A stretch of DNA of 64,000 nt from Acidobacteriaceae bacterium. GTDB lineage: Bacteria; Acidobacteriota; Terriglobia; Terriglobales; Acidobacteriaceae. The stretch is from positions 604,797 through 668,796 of the forward strand of contig DASZBM010000001.1 of assembly GCA_035944135.1 (NCBI GenBank), in the 5' to 3' direction. A program made the position numbers and the translations under genes. Positions 8,686 through 18,038 of the stretch are shown here, one piece after another. The notes beneath the pieces are model-generated. The model was not told the origin of the DNA and did no database searches. It saw nothing but the letters and a program-made list of their open reading frames with translations. Numbering within the stretch: the first letter of the stretch is position 1; every line of letters starts with the position of its first letter.

Positions 8686-8803
8686 CTCCTTCCGGCTGTG
8701 CTTTGTTGCTAGCCACTATAGCGAGATTCGTCGGCTATCGCACAAATATTGCAGCTGCGGCTTGTGGTTGCACGTGCGCGTGCAAACCGATAGTTTGGCC
8801 GAC

Positions 8804-9604
8804 ATGGGAACATCTGCATCGGGGCTCAATCTGTCGCTGACCGGGAAGGTTGCGCTGGTCACCGGCGGGTCGCGCGGTATCGGCGCGGCGACTGTGCGTT
8901 TGCTCAGGCAGGCCGGGGCGCGCGTGATCTTCAGCTACCGATCTGCTGAGGAACGTGCCCGCGCGCTCGTCGCGGAGTGCGGTGGCGAAGAATTCTGCCG
9001 GGCGATCCAGCAGGAGCTTGCCACGATCGAGGACGGGCAGGCACTCGTTCGTGCCTCGATTCCGGTTTTCGGCCGGCTGGACATCCTGGTGGTGAATCAT
9101 GGCGTGTGGCCCGCCCATGATCAGGCTATCGAGGCGATGACTGACGAACAGTGGTTGAGCACGCTCGGGATCAACCTCGACAGCGTCTTCGGGCTGGTGA
9201 AGTCGGCTACGGCGCAGATGCTCGGGCAGCAGGCTTTGAACGGGGTCCGGGGCCATATCATCCTGGTGGCCTCCACGGCCGCCCAGCGCGGCGAGGCCTT
9301 CCACGCCGACTATGCGTCCAGCAAGGGCGCGCTGCTTTCGCTGACAAAGAGCCTGTCGTCGGAGCTCGCACCCCGGGGGATTTTGTGCAACTGCATCGCG
9401 CCGGGCTGGGTGCGGACGGAGATGTCGGCTGGAACCCTCGGCGATCCAATCGCGTCCAAGAAAGCGCTGGATCTTATTCCGCTCGGGCGTGCGGCCGAAC
9501 CGGAGGAGATCGCCGGGCCCATCGTCTTTTTGTGTACGCGTTGGGCCGGCTTCATCTCCGGTGAGATCTGGAATATCAATGGTGGAGCAGTCCTAGTTGG
9601 ATAG
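8804..9604 (+). CDS. SDR family oxidoreductase (3-oxoacyl-ACP reductase-like)
   Basis: 266 residues from ATG 8804; the open frame upstream of it has no SDR similarity. Classical short-chain dehydrogenase features are present: cofactor loop VTGGSRGIGAA, NHGVW after strand 4, catalytic YASSKGALL (Tyr and Lys), and the C-terminal FLCTRWAGFISGE then NINGG. The Arg after the glycine loop suggests NADP(H), which is inference. The substrate cannot be told. Similarity to FabG is general, and the gene stands just before the fabZ-lpxA group. Confidence 0.88.
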   Translation: MGTSASGLNLSLTGKVALVTGGSRGIGAATVRLLRQAGARVIFSYRSAEERARALVAECGGEEFCRAIQQELATIEDGQALVRASIPVFGRLDILVVNHGVWPAHDQAIEAMTDEQWLSTLGINLDSVFGLVKSATAQMLGQQALNGVRGHIILVASTAAQRGEAFHADYASSKGALLSLTKSLSSELAPRGILCNCIAPGWVRTEMSAGTLGDPIASKKALDLIPLGRAAEPEEIAGPIVFLCTRWAGFISGEIWNINGGAVLVG

Positions 9605-9632
9605 AGCTGAGTAGTCCTGGTCGGATAAAACA

Positions 9633-10484
9633 ATGATGAATCGCAATCGCACGCTCGCTTTCTTCGTTCTCACACTTTGCTGGGTCGCATCGACACAGGC
9701 CCACGCGCAGGCCTCCGCGATCCCGAGCGCGCAGTCGTCACCGGACACGAGCGACCCGCAGGCCGGGCGCAAGCTGCTCGACAAGATGGTGGAGGCGCTG
9801 GGCGGGCAGGCGTGGCTGGACCGCACAGACTACTCGGCTACCGGCCAGACGGGTACCTTTTACAAGGGGAGCGCCAACCCGTATGTCACGCAGTTCGAGC
9901 GCTACGTGCGGCTGCAGCCGTTCGGCGAACGAACCATAATCGTGTCAAAGCAGGGCGTGTTCATCCCGACGACGAAGCGCGACGTGGCGGTCATCTGGAC
10001 CACCGACAAGGGCTACGAGGTCACGTACAAGGGCAAAAAAGAGCTGCCCGAAAAGGAGATCAACGAATTCTTTCTGTACGAGAACCACTCGCTGGATAAG
10101 GTGATGCTTGACTGGCTGAAGCAGCCGGGCGTGCTCATCACCTACGAAGGCACGGAGTTGATCGAACGCAAGGTGGCTGACAAGGTGTCGATTCTCACGA
10201 CGACGAACGACGGTGTCACGCTCGACCTGGACGAGTTCACGCACCTGCCGATCAGCCTGACGTTTCAGTGGCGCGACCCGACGTATAAGGACTTCAACAC
10301 CGAGGTCCAGCAGTACAACGACTATCATCCGATCGAAGGCGTGATGACGCCGCTGACGCTGACCCGCCTGCATAACGGAGACATGACAAGCGAGGTCTTT
10401 CTGAAGGAGGTGCACTATAACGTGCACTTCCCGCCGGATCTGCTGGACCCGGACCGGCCGCTTGCGAAGAGTGCGAAGAAGTAG
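9633..10484 (+). CDS. Exported protein of LolA-like type, unknown function
   Basis: 283 residues with a Sec signal peptide (about residues 1-26, cleavage after AHA). The mature part begins with a helix (AGRKLLDKMVEALGG) and continues as alternating beta strands, like the half-barrel folds of LolA and outer-membrane lipoprotein-sorting proteins. No lipobox is seen. It lies 45 bases before fabZ, so a link to outer-membrane lipid or lipoprotein handling is possible but only inferred. Confidence 0.65.
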   Translation: MMNRNRTLAFFVLTLCWVASTQAHAQASAIPSAQSSPDTSDPQAGRKLLDKMVEALGGQAWLDRTDYSATGQTGTFYKGSANPYVTQFERYVRLQPFGERTIIVSKQGVFIPTTKRDVAVIWTTDKGYEVTYKGKKELPEKEINEFFLYENHSLDKVMLDWLKQPGVLITYEGTELIERKVADKVSILTTTNDGVTLDLDEFTHLPISLTFQWRDPTYKDFNTEVQQYNDYHPIEGVMTPLTLTRLHNGDMTSEVFLKEVHYNVHFPPDLLDPDRPLAKSAKK

Positions 10485-10528
10485 CCTCGAAACCCCGCAG
10501 GCTGGAACTTGATATCCTGACCCTCGCC

Positions 10529-11062
10529 ATGAGTGATTCCCCCACACCAAACGAGGGCAAGCCCCAGCCAGCGCCTCACCACACGATGGACATCGTTGAG
10601 ATCATGTCCATCCTTCCGCATCGCTACCCGTTTCTGCTCATCGACCGTGTGATCGAGATGGAGCGCAAGACGCGGATCGTCGCGATCAAGAATGTCACGG
10701 CGAATGAGCCGCAGTTCACCGGGCACTTTCCCGACTACCCGATCATGCCTGGCGTGATGACCATCGAGGCCATGGCGCAGGCCGGCGGCGCGCTGCTGCT
10801 GACCGAGATCCCTGACCGCGAAGACAAGCTGATGGTCTTCACCGGCATCGACGAGGCGCGCTTCCGCAAGGCAATCGTGCCCGGCGACCAGCTCCGCATT
10901 GAGGTGACGGTCGTGAACTGGCGCTCGCGGGCCGTGAAGATGCAGGGCGTCTGCACGGTGGACGGGAAGGTCGCCGCCGAAGCGACGATCACCTGCCAGC
11001 TTGTGCCGCGACCGGGCAGGAAAAAGCACGCTGAGCCGGCGACGACGCAGGCGCCTCAATAA
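10529..11062 (+). CDS. fabZ: (3R)-hydroxyacyl-[acyl-carrier-protein] dehydratase FabZ
   Basis: 177 residues. FabZ dehydrates 3-hydroxyacyl-ACP in fatty acid synthesis and competes with lipid A synthesis for hydroxymyristoyl-ACP. The hot-dog fold signatures are clear: LPHRYPFLLIDRV and GHFPDYPIMPGVMTIEAMAQ, which carry the catalytic His and Glu. There is a short N-terminal extension of about 20 residues and a basic C-terminal tail. lpxA starts three bases after the stop, the usual fabZ-lpxA coupling. Confidence 0.95.
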   Translation: MSDSPTPNEGKPQPAPHHTMDIVEIMSILPHRYPFLLIDRVIEMERKTRIVAIKNVTANEPQFTGHFPDYPIMPGVMTIEAMAQAGGALLLTEIPDREDKLMVFTGIDEARFRKAIVPGDQLRIEVTVVNWRSRAVKMQGVCTVDGKVAAEATITCQLVPRPGRKKHAEPATTQAPQ

Positions 11063-11065
11063 CGC

Positions 11066-11851
11066 ATGGCCATCCATCTCAGCTCGATCATCGCGGAAGG
11101 CGCGGTCATTCCGGCGTCGTGCACCGTCGGCCCTTTCTGCACGATCGGGGCGAACGTCGTGCTCGGCGAAAACTGCGAGCTCATTTCACATGTCGTTCTC
11201 GATGGCCACACGAAGATTGGCGACCGCGTGCGCATCTTCTCCTTCGCATGTGTCGGCATTGCTCCCCAGGATCTGAAGTACAAGGGCGAGCCTACCGCGT
11301 GCGAGATCGGCGCGGATACCGTCATCCGCGAATCGGTGACTATTTCGCGGGGGACGGAAGGCGGCGGTGGCATAACGCGCGTCGGCTCCGGCTGCCTGAT
11401 CATGGCGTATACGCACATTGGCCACGACTCGCAGATTGGGAATCACTGCATTCTCGCGAACGGAACCACGCTTGCGGGGCATGTCACGATCGAAGACTAC
11501 GTCACCACCAGCGCCATGGGGCCGGTGCATCAGTACTGCACCATCGGGGCTTATGCGTATATCGGCGGCGGCACGACGATCACGCAGGACGTCCTGCCGT
11601 ACTCGCTTACCTCCATCGAGCGCAACAATCACGCGTACGGGATCAACAAGGTTGGGCTGGAGCGGAAAGGGTTCACGCGTGAGGAGCTCAAGCAGCTCCG
11701 CGCCGCCTACCGGATCCTGCAGCACTCGAAGCTGAATACCGGCGAGGCTCTCGCCGCCATCCAAGCGAAGATCACGTCCGGTGAGTTCGGCGAAAAGGTC
11801 GCCTACCTCGTCGATTTCATCGCGAAGAGCGAGCGGGGCGTCATCAAGTAA
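11066..11851 (+). CDS. lpxA: Acyl-ACP--UDP-N-acetylglucosamine O-acyltransferase
   Basis: 261 residues, the normal family length. LpxA does the first step of lipid A synthesis, moving a 3-hydroxyacyl chain from ACP to UDP-GlcNAc. The N-terminal two thirds is a left-handed beta-helix of hexapeptide repeats (GPFCTIGANVVLGENC and similar). AYTHIGHDSQIGNHC holds the catalytic His region, and the C-terminal part is helical (YRILQHSKLNTGEAL). lpxD and lpxB are not in the window. Confidence 0.95.
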   Translation: MAIHLSSIIAEGAVIPASCTVGPFCTIGANVVLGENCELISHVVLDGHTKIGDRVRIFSFACVGIAPQDLKYKGEPTACEIGADTVIRESVTISRGTEGGGGITRVGSGCLIMAYTHIGHDSQIGNHCILANGTTLAGHVTIEDYVTTSAMGPVHQYCTIGAYAYIGGGTTITQDVLPYSLTSIERNNHAYGINKVGLERKGFTREELKQLRAAYRILQHSKLNTGEALAAIQAKITSGEFGEKVAYLVDFIAKSERGVIK

Positions 11852-11862
11852 GCTGGAGGGCC

Positions 11863-12939
11863 ATGAGAAAACGTCTGGCTCTTCTGATCTTCGCGACGAG
11901 CGCTCTCTTCGCTGCGCATCTTCCAGCGCAGGTTCAAACCGAGGTCCCCGCGGTTGTGCCCGGCGCGAAACCCGTGACAGTCGAGCACATCAAGGTTCAC
12001 GGCGCTTCACTTGAAGGCAATCTCGAAGGAGACGCGGTCGATCGCGACGTGTTCGTCTTCCTTCCACCCAGCTACGCGAAGGACAAGCACCGCCGGTATC
12101 CGGTCGTCTATGCCCTGCACGGGTACTCGATCGGCGCCGAGCAGTGGACGCACGAGATCCACGTTCCGCAGACGATTGAAGGCGCCTTTGCGCAGGGCGC
12201 GCGGGAGATGATCGTCGTTCAGCCCGACTGCAAGACTGTGCACAACGGCTGCATGTACTCGAGCTCGATCACGACCGGCGACTTCGAACGATTCATCTCG
12301 CACGACCTGGTCGCCTACATTGACGGGCACTACCGGACGATTCCTGACCGCATGAGTCGCGGCCTCGTCGGTCACTCGATGGGCGGATATGGCGCCACAC
12401 GCATTGGCATGAAGCACCCTGACGTGTTCGGCAGCCTCTACATCATGAGCCCCTGCTGCCTCTCGGCACGCCCCGCGCACGCCGATGCCGTACTGGAGAA
12501 AACTCTCGCGGCGGTTAAAACGCCAGAGGACTCTGCGAAGCTCCCCTTCTTCGCTCGCGCCCAGCTTGCCAGCGCCGCAGCGTGGTCACCTGACCCGAAG
12601 AACCCGCCGCTGTACCTCGATCTGCCGGTGAAGGACGGCGTGGTCCAGGATGACGTTGTAGCCAAGTGGGCCGCGAATGCACCACTCGTCTTTATCGATC
12701 AGTACATCGACAACCTGAAGCGGTACCGCGCGATTGCGATCGACGTAGGCGACCAGGACAATCTGCGCACGGACACAGCGAAACTGCATGACGTCCTCTA
12801 TACCTACGGCATCACGCACAGCTTCGAGCTGTACCACGGCACGCATACCAGCGCTGTCGCGGATCGATTCCAAAATCACGTCATGCCCTTCTTCAGCCAG
12901 AACCTGTGCTTTGAAGCGGGATGCACCGACAAACCATGA
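11863..12939 (+). CDS. Exported esterase of the esterase D / CE1-like family
   Basis: 358 residues with a signal peptide (residues 1-21, ending LPAQ). The alpha/beta hydrolase fold is shown by YPVVYALHGY, the nucleophile elbow GLVGHSMGGYGATRIG and the C-terminal ELYHGTHTS with the catalytic His. This is the pattern of PF00756, which includes feruloyl and acetylxylan esterases and S-formylglutathione hydrolases. The signal peptide favours a polysaccharide-side-chain or other extracellular substrate. GGAGG precedes the ATG, 12 bases after the lpxA stop. The exact substrate is unknown. Confidence 0.85.
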   Translation: MRKRLALLIFATSALFAAHLPAQVQTEVPAVVPGAKPVTVEHIKVHGASLEGNLEGDAVDRDVFVFLPPSYAKDKHRRYPVVYALHGYSIGAEQWTHEIHVPQTIEGAFAQGAREMIVVQPDCKTVHNGCMYSSSITTGDFERFISHDLVAYIDGHYRTIPDRMSRGLVGHSMGGYGATRIGMKHPDVFGSLYIMSPCCLSARPAHADAVLEKTLAAVKTPEDSAKLPFFARAQLASAAAWSPDPKNPPLYLDLPVKDGVVQDDVVAKWAANAPLVFIDQYIDNLKRYRAIAIDVGDQDNLRTDTAKLHDVLYTYGITHSFELYHGTHTSAVADRFQNHVMPFFSQNLCFEAGCTDKP

Positions 12940-12983
12940 GGCGTGCGCGAGCCACTCCCATCAACCCCTCCAGGACCCTGCGA

Positions 12984-14108
12984 ATGATCTCGATCCGTGT
13001 GCTCCTCGCTCTTGCGCTTCTGCCTGTGTTCAGCGCCTCTGCCCAGACAGCGCCTATCCGTGTTGCCATCGTCGGCCTTGTCCACGGACACGTCGACGGC
13101 TTCCTGCATGACCTGCCATCGCATTTCAACATCACGCTTGTCGGCGTGTCGGAGCCGGATGCCGCCCTTCGCGAGCGATACATCCAGCGCACGCATCTTC
13201 CCGCGAGCCTGTTCTTTTCGTCGGAGGCCGCGATGCTCCGGGCCACGCATCCGCAGGCCATCCTGGTCTACACCTCGACTGCCGGACATCTCGCCGCCAT
13301 CCAACAGGCCGCGCCGCTGCACATCGCCGCGATGGTCGAGAAGCCGCTCGCCACCACCTATGCCGACGCGCTTGTCATCCAGCAACTCTCGGAGCGCTAT
13401 CAAGTGCCCGTCCTCACCAATTACGAGACCACCTGGTACGCTTCCGATACCGCCGCGTACAACACGCTCGCGAGCGGCCAGATCGGCGACCTTCGCAAGC
13501 TCGTCATCCGCGATGGCCACAACGGCCCGAAAGAAATTGGCGTTCAACCCGAATTCCTCAACTGGCTCACCGACCCGCAACAGAACGGCGCCGGCGCACT
13601 CTTCGACTTCGGCTGCTACGGTGTCGATCTCGCCACATGGTTCATGCATGGTCAACTTCCGCTCACCGTCACGGCCATCACGCTTCACATCAAGCCTGAC
13701 ATGTATCCACGCGTCGACGATGACAGCACTATCCTGCTCACCTATCCGCACGCGCAGGCCATCATTCAGGGCTCATGGAACTGGCCGTTCAACGTCAAGG
13801 ACATGCAGGTCTACGGCGCAAAGGGCTACGTCGACACTGTCTACCTGGACAAAGATCACGGGAACACCATCCGCCTTCGCCTGGAACACGACGCTACCGA
13901 TCACACCGCGACTGCACCGCCGCTGGCCGCGCCGTTGGACAACTCGCTCGATTACCTCGCTGCCGTTCTCAATGGCACATTGCAGCCGCACAGCGACCTC
14001 ACCTCGCTCGACACCAATGTCACGGTCGTGCGCATCCTCGACGCGGCACGCCAGTCGGCGCAGACAGGCCGTACCATCCGCCTTGCACACGAAACCCGCG
14101 CTCACTGA
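12984..14108 (+). CDS. Exported Gfo/Idh/MocA family oxidoreductase with a Sec-like signal
   Basis: 374 residues from ATG 12984, which has AGGA eight bases upstream and a clean signal peptide (about 20 residues ending FSASAQ). An earlier ATG (12921) would overlap the esterase gene and bury the signal. The Rossmann start is IRVAIVGLVHGHVDGF, and the family motif EKP occurs as VEKPLA. A C-terminal alpha/beta domain follows (FGCYGVDLATW). These NAD(P)-dependent enzymes act on sugars or glycosides, and exported ones usually carry a Tat signal. No twin-arginine motif is seen here, which is odd for a cofactor-loaded protein. It sits between an exported esterase and an exported GH5 gene. Confidence 0.85.
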   Translation: MISIRVLLALALLPVFSASAQTAPIRVAIVGLVHGHVDGFLHDLPSHFNITLVGVSEPDAALRERYIQRTHLPASLFFSSEAAMLRATHPQAILVYTSTAGHLAAIQQAAPLHIAAMVEKPLATTYADALVIQQLSERYQVPVLTNYETTWYASDTAAYNTLASGQIGDLRKLVIRDGHNGPKEIGVQPEFLNWLTDPQQNGAGALFDFGCYGVDLATWFMHGQLPLTVTAITLHIKPDMYPRVDDDSTILLTYPHAQAIIQGSWNWPFNVKDMQVYGAKGYVDTVYLDKDHGNTIRLRLEHDATDHTATAPPLAAPLDNSLDYLAAVLNGTLQPHSDLTSLDTNVTVVRILDAARQSAQTGRTIRLAHETRAH

Positions 14109-14147
14109 ACATGCCTCAACCATGACCTCTACGGAGTTTCCGCTAAA

Positions 14148-15281
14148 GTGACCCTGCTATCGAAGCTCGCCTTTGTCGTCGCAGCCCTGCTCGCCTCAAC
14201 TCCCTGTGTCTTCGCACAGACAAGCATCACGCCGCCGCTCCACACCAGCGGCACGCAGATCCTCGACAGCCGCAATCGTCCCGTCCAACTGCGCTCCGTC
14301 AACTGGTATGGATTCGACGAGAAGGAGTTTGTTGCCGGAGGCCTCGACCACGCGTCACTAAACAGCCTTGCGGACCTCGTGGCGCAGATGGGCTTCAACT
14401 CCGTGCGCCTTCCGTGGGCCAATGAAACCATCGAGCGCAATCCCATCGTCGCGGACTCGGCGGTCTCGGCGAATCCGCAGCTCCGCGGCAAACACAGTCT
14501 CGACATCCTGGACGCTGTCATCGCCGCGCTCACTCGCCGTCACATCATGGTCATCCTCGATGACCACATGAGCGACGCGGACTGGTGCTGCAGCGAGACC
14601 GACGATAATGGCCTCTGGTACAACGCTCGCTACCCTGAATCCGCCTGGCTAGCCGACTGGAAGTTGATGGCGCAGCGCTACAAGCAGAACCCATGGGTCA
14701 TCGGCGCAGACCTCCGCAACGAGCTCCGTGCCGGCGCCGCCTGGGGTGGTCCCGATCCAAAGCTGGACTGGCACGCCGCCGCAGAGCGCGGAGGCGACGC
14801 CGTTCTCTCGGCAAATCCCAAACTGCTTATCTTCATCGAAGGCCCGCACTACTCCACGCGCTTCGACGCCTTCCCCAACCTGCCGGTCAACCTTGGCCTT
14901 CCAGACCGCGTCGTCATCTCACCGCACGCCTACTCCATTGGCCACACTTACAAGAGCTACGACGAAGCCGCGGCTGCCCTCGACCGCGAGTTCTCTCCGC
15001 TTCTAAGAGCCGAGCATCCTCTGCCCATCTGGGTCGGCGAGTTCGGCCACTGCACCATGAGCGCCTGCCAGGCCTACGGCAGCGAATGGCTCAAATGGTT
15101 CGCGCGCTGGGCCAACGAGCATCACATCGCCAACACAAGCTGGTGGGCCCTCAACGCTACTGAGTCCTCCGGCCGGAGCCGCACGCTCGGCGAGCCTGAA
15201 ACGTACGGCCTCCTCACACTCGACTGGAAGCACGTCCGCTCGCCCGAAACGATCACCCTTATCCAGTCCATCCGTCCTTAG
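14148..15281 (+). CDS. Exported GH5 family glycoside hydrolase (cellulase-like)
   Basis: 377 residues from GTG 14148, with a signal peptide (about 23 residues ending VFAQ). Typical GH5 clan A pattern: RSVNWYGFD, GFNSVRLPW, the acid/base Glu in DLRNELR, the His in ISPHAYSIGH and the nucleophile Glu in IWVGEFGH, then NTSWWALN. Family members cut beta-1,4-glucans, mannans and related polymers; the exact specificity is not visible. It follows the exported oxidoreductase by about 40 bases and is probably co-transcribed. Confidence 0.88.
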   Translation: MTLLSKLAFVVAALLASTPCVFAQTSITPPLHTSGTQILDSRNRPVQLRSVNWYGFDEKEFVAGGLDHASLNSLADLVAQMGFNSVRLPWANETIERNPIVADSAVSANPQLRGKHSLDILDAVIAALTRRHIMVILDDHMSDADWCCSETDDNGLWYNARYPESAWLADWKLMAQRYKQNPWVIGADLRNELRAGAAWGGPDPKLDWHAAAERGGDAVLSANPKLLIFIEGPHYSTRFDAFPNLPVNLGLPDRVVISPHAYSIGHTYKSYDEAAAALDREFSPLLRAEHPLPIWVGEFGHCTMSACQAYGSEWLKWFARWANEHHIANTSWWALNATESSGRSRTLGEPETYGLLTLDWKHVRSPETITLIQSIRP

Positions 15282-15300
15282 CGAGTCGTCATCTCATCAA

Positions 15301-16374
15301 CTAATTCGGCAGATGCGCGAGGAAAAAGTTGGCCATGATGTGGTTCGCCTCGATCGACTCCGGTAGTTCGGGGTGGTACCAGAAGGCATGCGGGAGCGCG
15401 TCGAAGACCGCCAGCCGTGCATCGACGCCTGCCCGCAGATAGGCTCGATGCAGGTTCGTCGTGCTGCTCAGCAAGGCATCGCGACCGCTTGTAATGAAGA
15501 GCGTCGGCGGCAGCCCGTGCAGGTCGGCGTAGATCGGTGACAGCACCGGGTCCTTCAGATCGGTAGAGCCGACGTAATACGGATCGTGTGGAACGCGTTC
15601 AGGCGGCACGAGGTGTCCCGCCAATCCGGTCAGCGTGTACATCGCATAGGAGTCGCCCAAGTCCGAAAAATCGCTTACTGTGCTGAAGATTCCAAGCGCC
15701 GCTGGCATGGGCAACGCAAGCTGCCTCAGTTTCACCGCGACCTCGGCGGTCAGCGTCGCCCCGGCAGAAGTGCCATAGACGACGATGCGATCCGGCTTGT
15801 AGGTCTTCAGCAGATCCTTGTACACGGCGATCGCGTCGTCCACTCCCGCGGGAAACGGATGCTCCGGAGCGAGCCGGTACAGCACCGCGACCACCTTGAT
15901 GCCGGTATAGCTCGCGATCGGAATCGACTCCGTATACGAGCCGGAGTCGCCATTGAAGCCGCCGCCGTGCAGGTTGATCAGTACTTTGTCGCGATTGCTC
16001 GCAGGCATGTTCTCGGGGGTCACTACATGGACCGGAACTCCGGCAATCCTCGTTTCCTCAATCTGGTTCGGACAGATTTTGCTCCACTCCGCGCGCGAGC
16101 GGACCTCCCAGGCATCCAGTCCCTTTCGGCGCTCGGCGAGGGGCCGCTCCGGAGCATTATCCGGAAGCTGATGGCTGATGAACGCCCGTGCCTGCGGGCT
16201 CAGGTCCTGCGGCACGGGAATCACGCGCGTGATGTGCGCCGTTCCGTTGGCATCGATGTAGCTGGAGTCGCGGCTGGCAGCCTCTGCTGCGGTGGTCGGT
16301 TGCCCTGTGGGCTGCTGCGCCAAGGCGACCGAAGATAGCAGATAAACACAGGCGAGACACGCAACGCGCAGCAT
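15301..16374 (-). CDS. Exported alpha/beta hydrolase (HSL-type esterase)
   Basis: 357 residues from ATG 16374, chosen because GGAGG lies seven bases before it and a signal peptide follows (about 20 residues ending SVALAQ). The frame is open back to 16440. The hormone-sensitive-lipase branch is shown by the oxyanion-hole motif HGGGF, the nucleophile elbow YGTSAGATL, and the C-terminal ITSGRDALLSST (Asp) and ALPHAFW (His). It probably hydrolyses short-chain esters outside the cytoplasm. It is convergent with the GH5 gene. Confidence 0.86.
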   Translation of the reverse strand: MLRVACLACVYLLSSVALAQQPTGQPTTAAEAASRDSSYIDANGTAHITRVIPVPQDLSPQARAFISHQLPDNAPERPLAERRKGLDAWEVRSRAEWSKICPNQIEETRIAGVPVHVVTPENMPASNRDKVLINLHGGGFNGDSGSYTESIPIASYTGIKVVAVLYRLAPEHPFPAGVDDAIAVYKDLLKTYKPDRIVVYGTSAGATLTAEVAVKLRQLALPMPAALGIFSTVSDFSDLGDSYAMYTLTGLAGHLVPPERVPHDPYYVGSTDLKDPVLSPIYADLHGLPPTLFITSGRDALLSSTTNLHRAYLRAGVDARLAVFDALPHAFWYHPELPESIEANHIMANFFLAHLPN

Positions 16375-16462
16375 CAGCAAACCTCCATCGTCGGAAGCGT
16401 CCACCATACCAGAGCACCTCGCTGCTGCCGATGAGTTCACGATGCTTTAGAGTGAGGAACGG

Positions 16463-17341
16463 ATGGACACCCTCGGCCTCATCGCCGGCAACGGCCGCTT
16501 CCCGTTCTTGCTCCTCGACGCCGCACGGGCACACAATCTCCGCGTGGTCGTCGCCGCCATCAAGGAAGAGACGTCGTCCGAGATGAACGACCGCGCCGCT
16601 GCGGACGCGAATATCACGGTCCACTGGCTCTCGCTGGGCGAGCTTTCCCGGCTGATCGAAACCTTTCAGCGCGAGGGCGTCACGCGCGCCGTGATGGCGG
16701 GTCAGGTGAAGCACAAGCAAATCTTCTCGTCGATCCGGCCCGACTGGCGGCTGGCCAAGCTGCTGCTCAACCTGCGCACGCGCAATACGGACATGCTGCT
16801 CGGCGCGGTCGCGAAAGTGCTCGACGACGAAGGCATTCACCTTATCTCGTCCACTGCATTTTTGGAGCCGCTGCTCGCGCCCGTCGGCATTCTGACCTCG
16901 CGTGCACCTGATGAGAACGAGCGCGCGGACATTGACTATGGGCTTTCCGTGGCGCGCGGCATCGCCGGCTTTGACCTCGGACAGACCGTCGTCATCGCGG
17001 CGCGGGCGTGCGTCGCCGTGGAAGCAATGGAGGGCACGGACGCGGCGATCCTGCGCGCGGGCGAACTCATGCGGACGCTTCACGCCGATGACGATCCTAC
17101 TGACCCCGAGACAACGCTCGCGCGGCGCCTCACCGTGGTCAAGGTCGCGAAGCCTGACCAGGATCTTCGCTTCGATGTGCCCGTCGTTGGCGTTCCTACG
17201 ATCGAGACGATGCACCGCGCCGGCGCAACCTGCCTGTGCGTGGAAGCGGGGCGCACCTTGCTCTTCGACCGCGAGGCAATGATTGCGGCCGCGACAGCAG
17301 CTGGAATCGCAGTCGTCGCTGAAGAAATTCCGGCGCGGTGA
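16463..17341 (+). CDS. lpxI: UDP-2,3-diacylglucosamine diphosphatase LpxI
   Basis: 292 residues. LpxI (DUF1009 family) converts UDP-2,3-diacylglucosamine to lipid X and UMP, replacing LpxH in many bacteria. The family pattern is clear: LGLIAGNGRFPFLLLDAA, MAGQVKHKQIFS, the central FDLGQTVVIAARACVAVEAMEG with TDAAILRAG, VVKVAKPDQDLRFDVP and the C-terminal VEAGRTLLFDRE. It is separated from fabZ-lpxA by the exported hydrolase genes, so the lipid A genes are interrupted. Confidence 0.95.
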   Translation: MDTLGLIAGNGRFPFLLLDAARAHNLRVVVAAIKEETSSEMNDRAAADANITVHWLSLGELSRLIETFQREGVTRAVMAGQVKHKQIFSSIRPDWRLAKLLLNLRTRNTDMLLGAVAKVLDDEGIHLISSTAFLEPLLAPVGILTSRAPDENERADIDYGLSVARGIAGFDLGQTVVIAARACVAVEAMEGTDAAILRAGELMRTLHADDDPTDPETTLARRLTVVKVAKPDQDLRFDVPVVGVPTIETMHRAGATCLCVEAGRTLLFDREAMIAAATAAGIAVVAEEIPAR

Positions 17342-17448
17342 GCTGCGCGGTCGTTACATATGCATGACAATTTCGCTCGCATCAACGGCGTAAGATGTTC
17401 TGCACGGGTGCCCGGCCCCTCATCTACGCGCCCACAGGAGACCGCCTC

Positions 17449-18000
17449 ATGCTCGCACCGAGATTCCGCACGGCCGCACTCACCCTCGCCGCCTGCCTGC
17501 TTCCGATCGCGCCCGCCTTCGCCGCCGACCTCGCCCCGGTCGGCTCCAGCGCACCAAACTTCACCCTGCCAAACCAGGAGAACCAGCCGATTTCGCTCGC
17601 CGATTACAAGGGCAAGTGGGTCGTCCTCTACTTCTATCCCAAGGACCAGACCTCGGGCTGCTCGATGGAAGCTCACAACTTCCAGCGCGACCTGCCCAAG
17701 TATGAGGCTCTCAACGCCGTCGTACTCGGCGTCTCGATGGACACGGTGGAGAGCCATAAGACCTGGTGCACCAAGGACGGCTTCTCGTTCAAGATGCTCG
17801 CCGACCCCGAGCACAAGGTCGTCGATCAGTACGGCGTGCCGGTGAAGACGGTCACCACACCCGCCGGGCCTATGACCATCGCCCTGCGCGACACCTTCCT
17901 CATCTCTCCGGACGGCAAGATCGTCAAGGAGTGGGAGGTCAAGGACATCCCCAACCACTCCGCAGAGGTCCTCGCTGCCATCCAGGCGGGTGGCAAGTAG
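17449..18000 (+). CDS. Exported peroxiredoxin (AhpC/TSA, BCP-like)
   Basis: 183 residues from ATG 17449, with AGGAG eight bases upstream and a signal peptide of about 25 residues ending AFAA. The thioredoxin-like peroxiredoxin core follows: APNFTLPNQ, VVLYFYPKDQTSGCSMEA with the peroxidatic Cys, and a second Cys in TWCTKDGFSFKMLAD that may resolve it. FLISPDGKIVKEW is typical of the BCP branch. It should reduce peroxides in the periplasm. Most BCP proteins are cytoplasmic, so the signal peptide is notable. Confidence 0.88.
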   Translation: MLAPRFRTAALTLAACLLPIAPAFAADLAPVGSSAPNFTLPNQENQPISLADYKGKWVVLYFYPKDQTSGCSMEAHNFQRDLPKYEALNAVVLGVSMDTVESHKTWCTKDGFSFKMLADPEHKVVDQYGVPVKTVTTPAGPMTIALRDTFLISPDGKIVKEWEVKDIPNHSAEVLAAIQAGGK

Positions 18001-18038
18001 CCCACCGCCTTTCTTCACTATTGATTGTCTATAGACGC

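Noticed and set aside
12984..14108. GnnA-like role in making diamino lipid A precursors, because the gene follows lpxA
   Set aside because: The protein has a signal peptide and lies after an esterase gene, and no GnnB aminotransferase gene is adjacent, so a cytoplasmic nucleotide-sugar role is unlikely.
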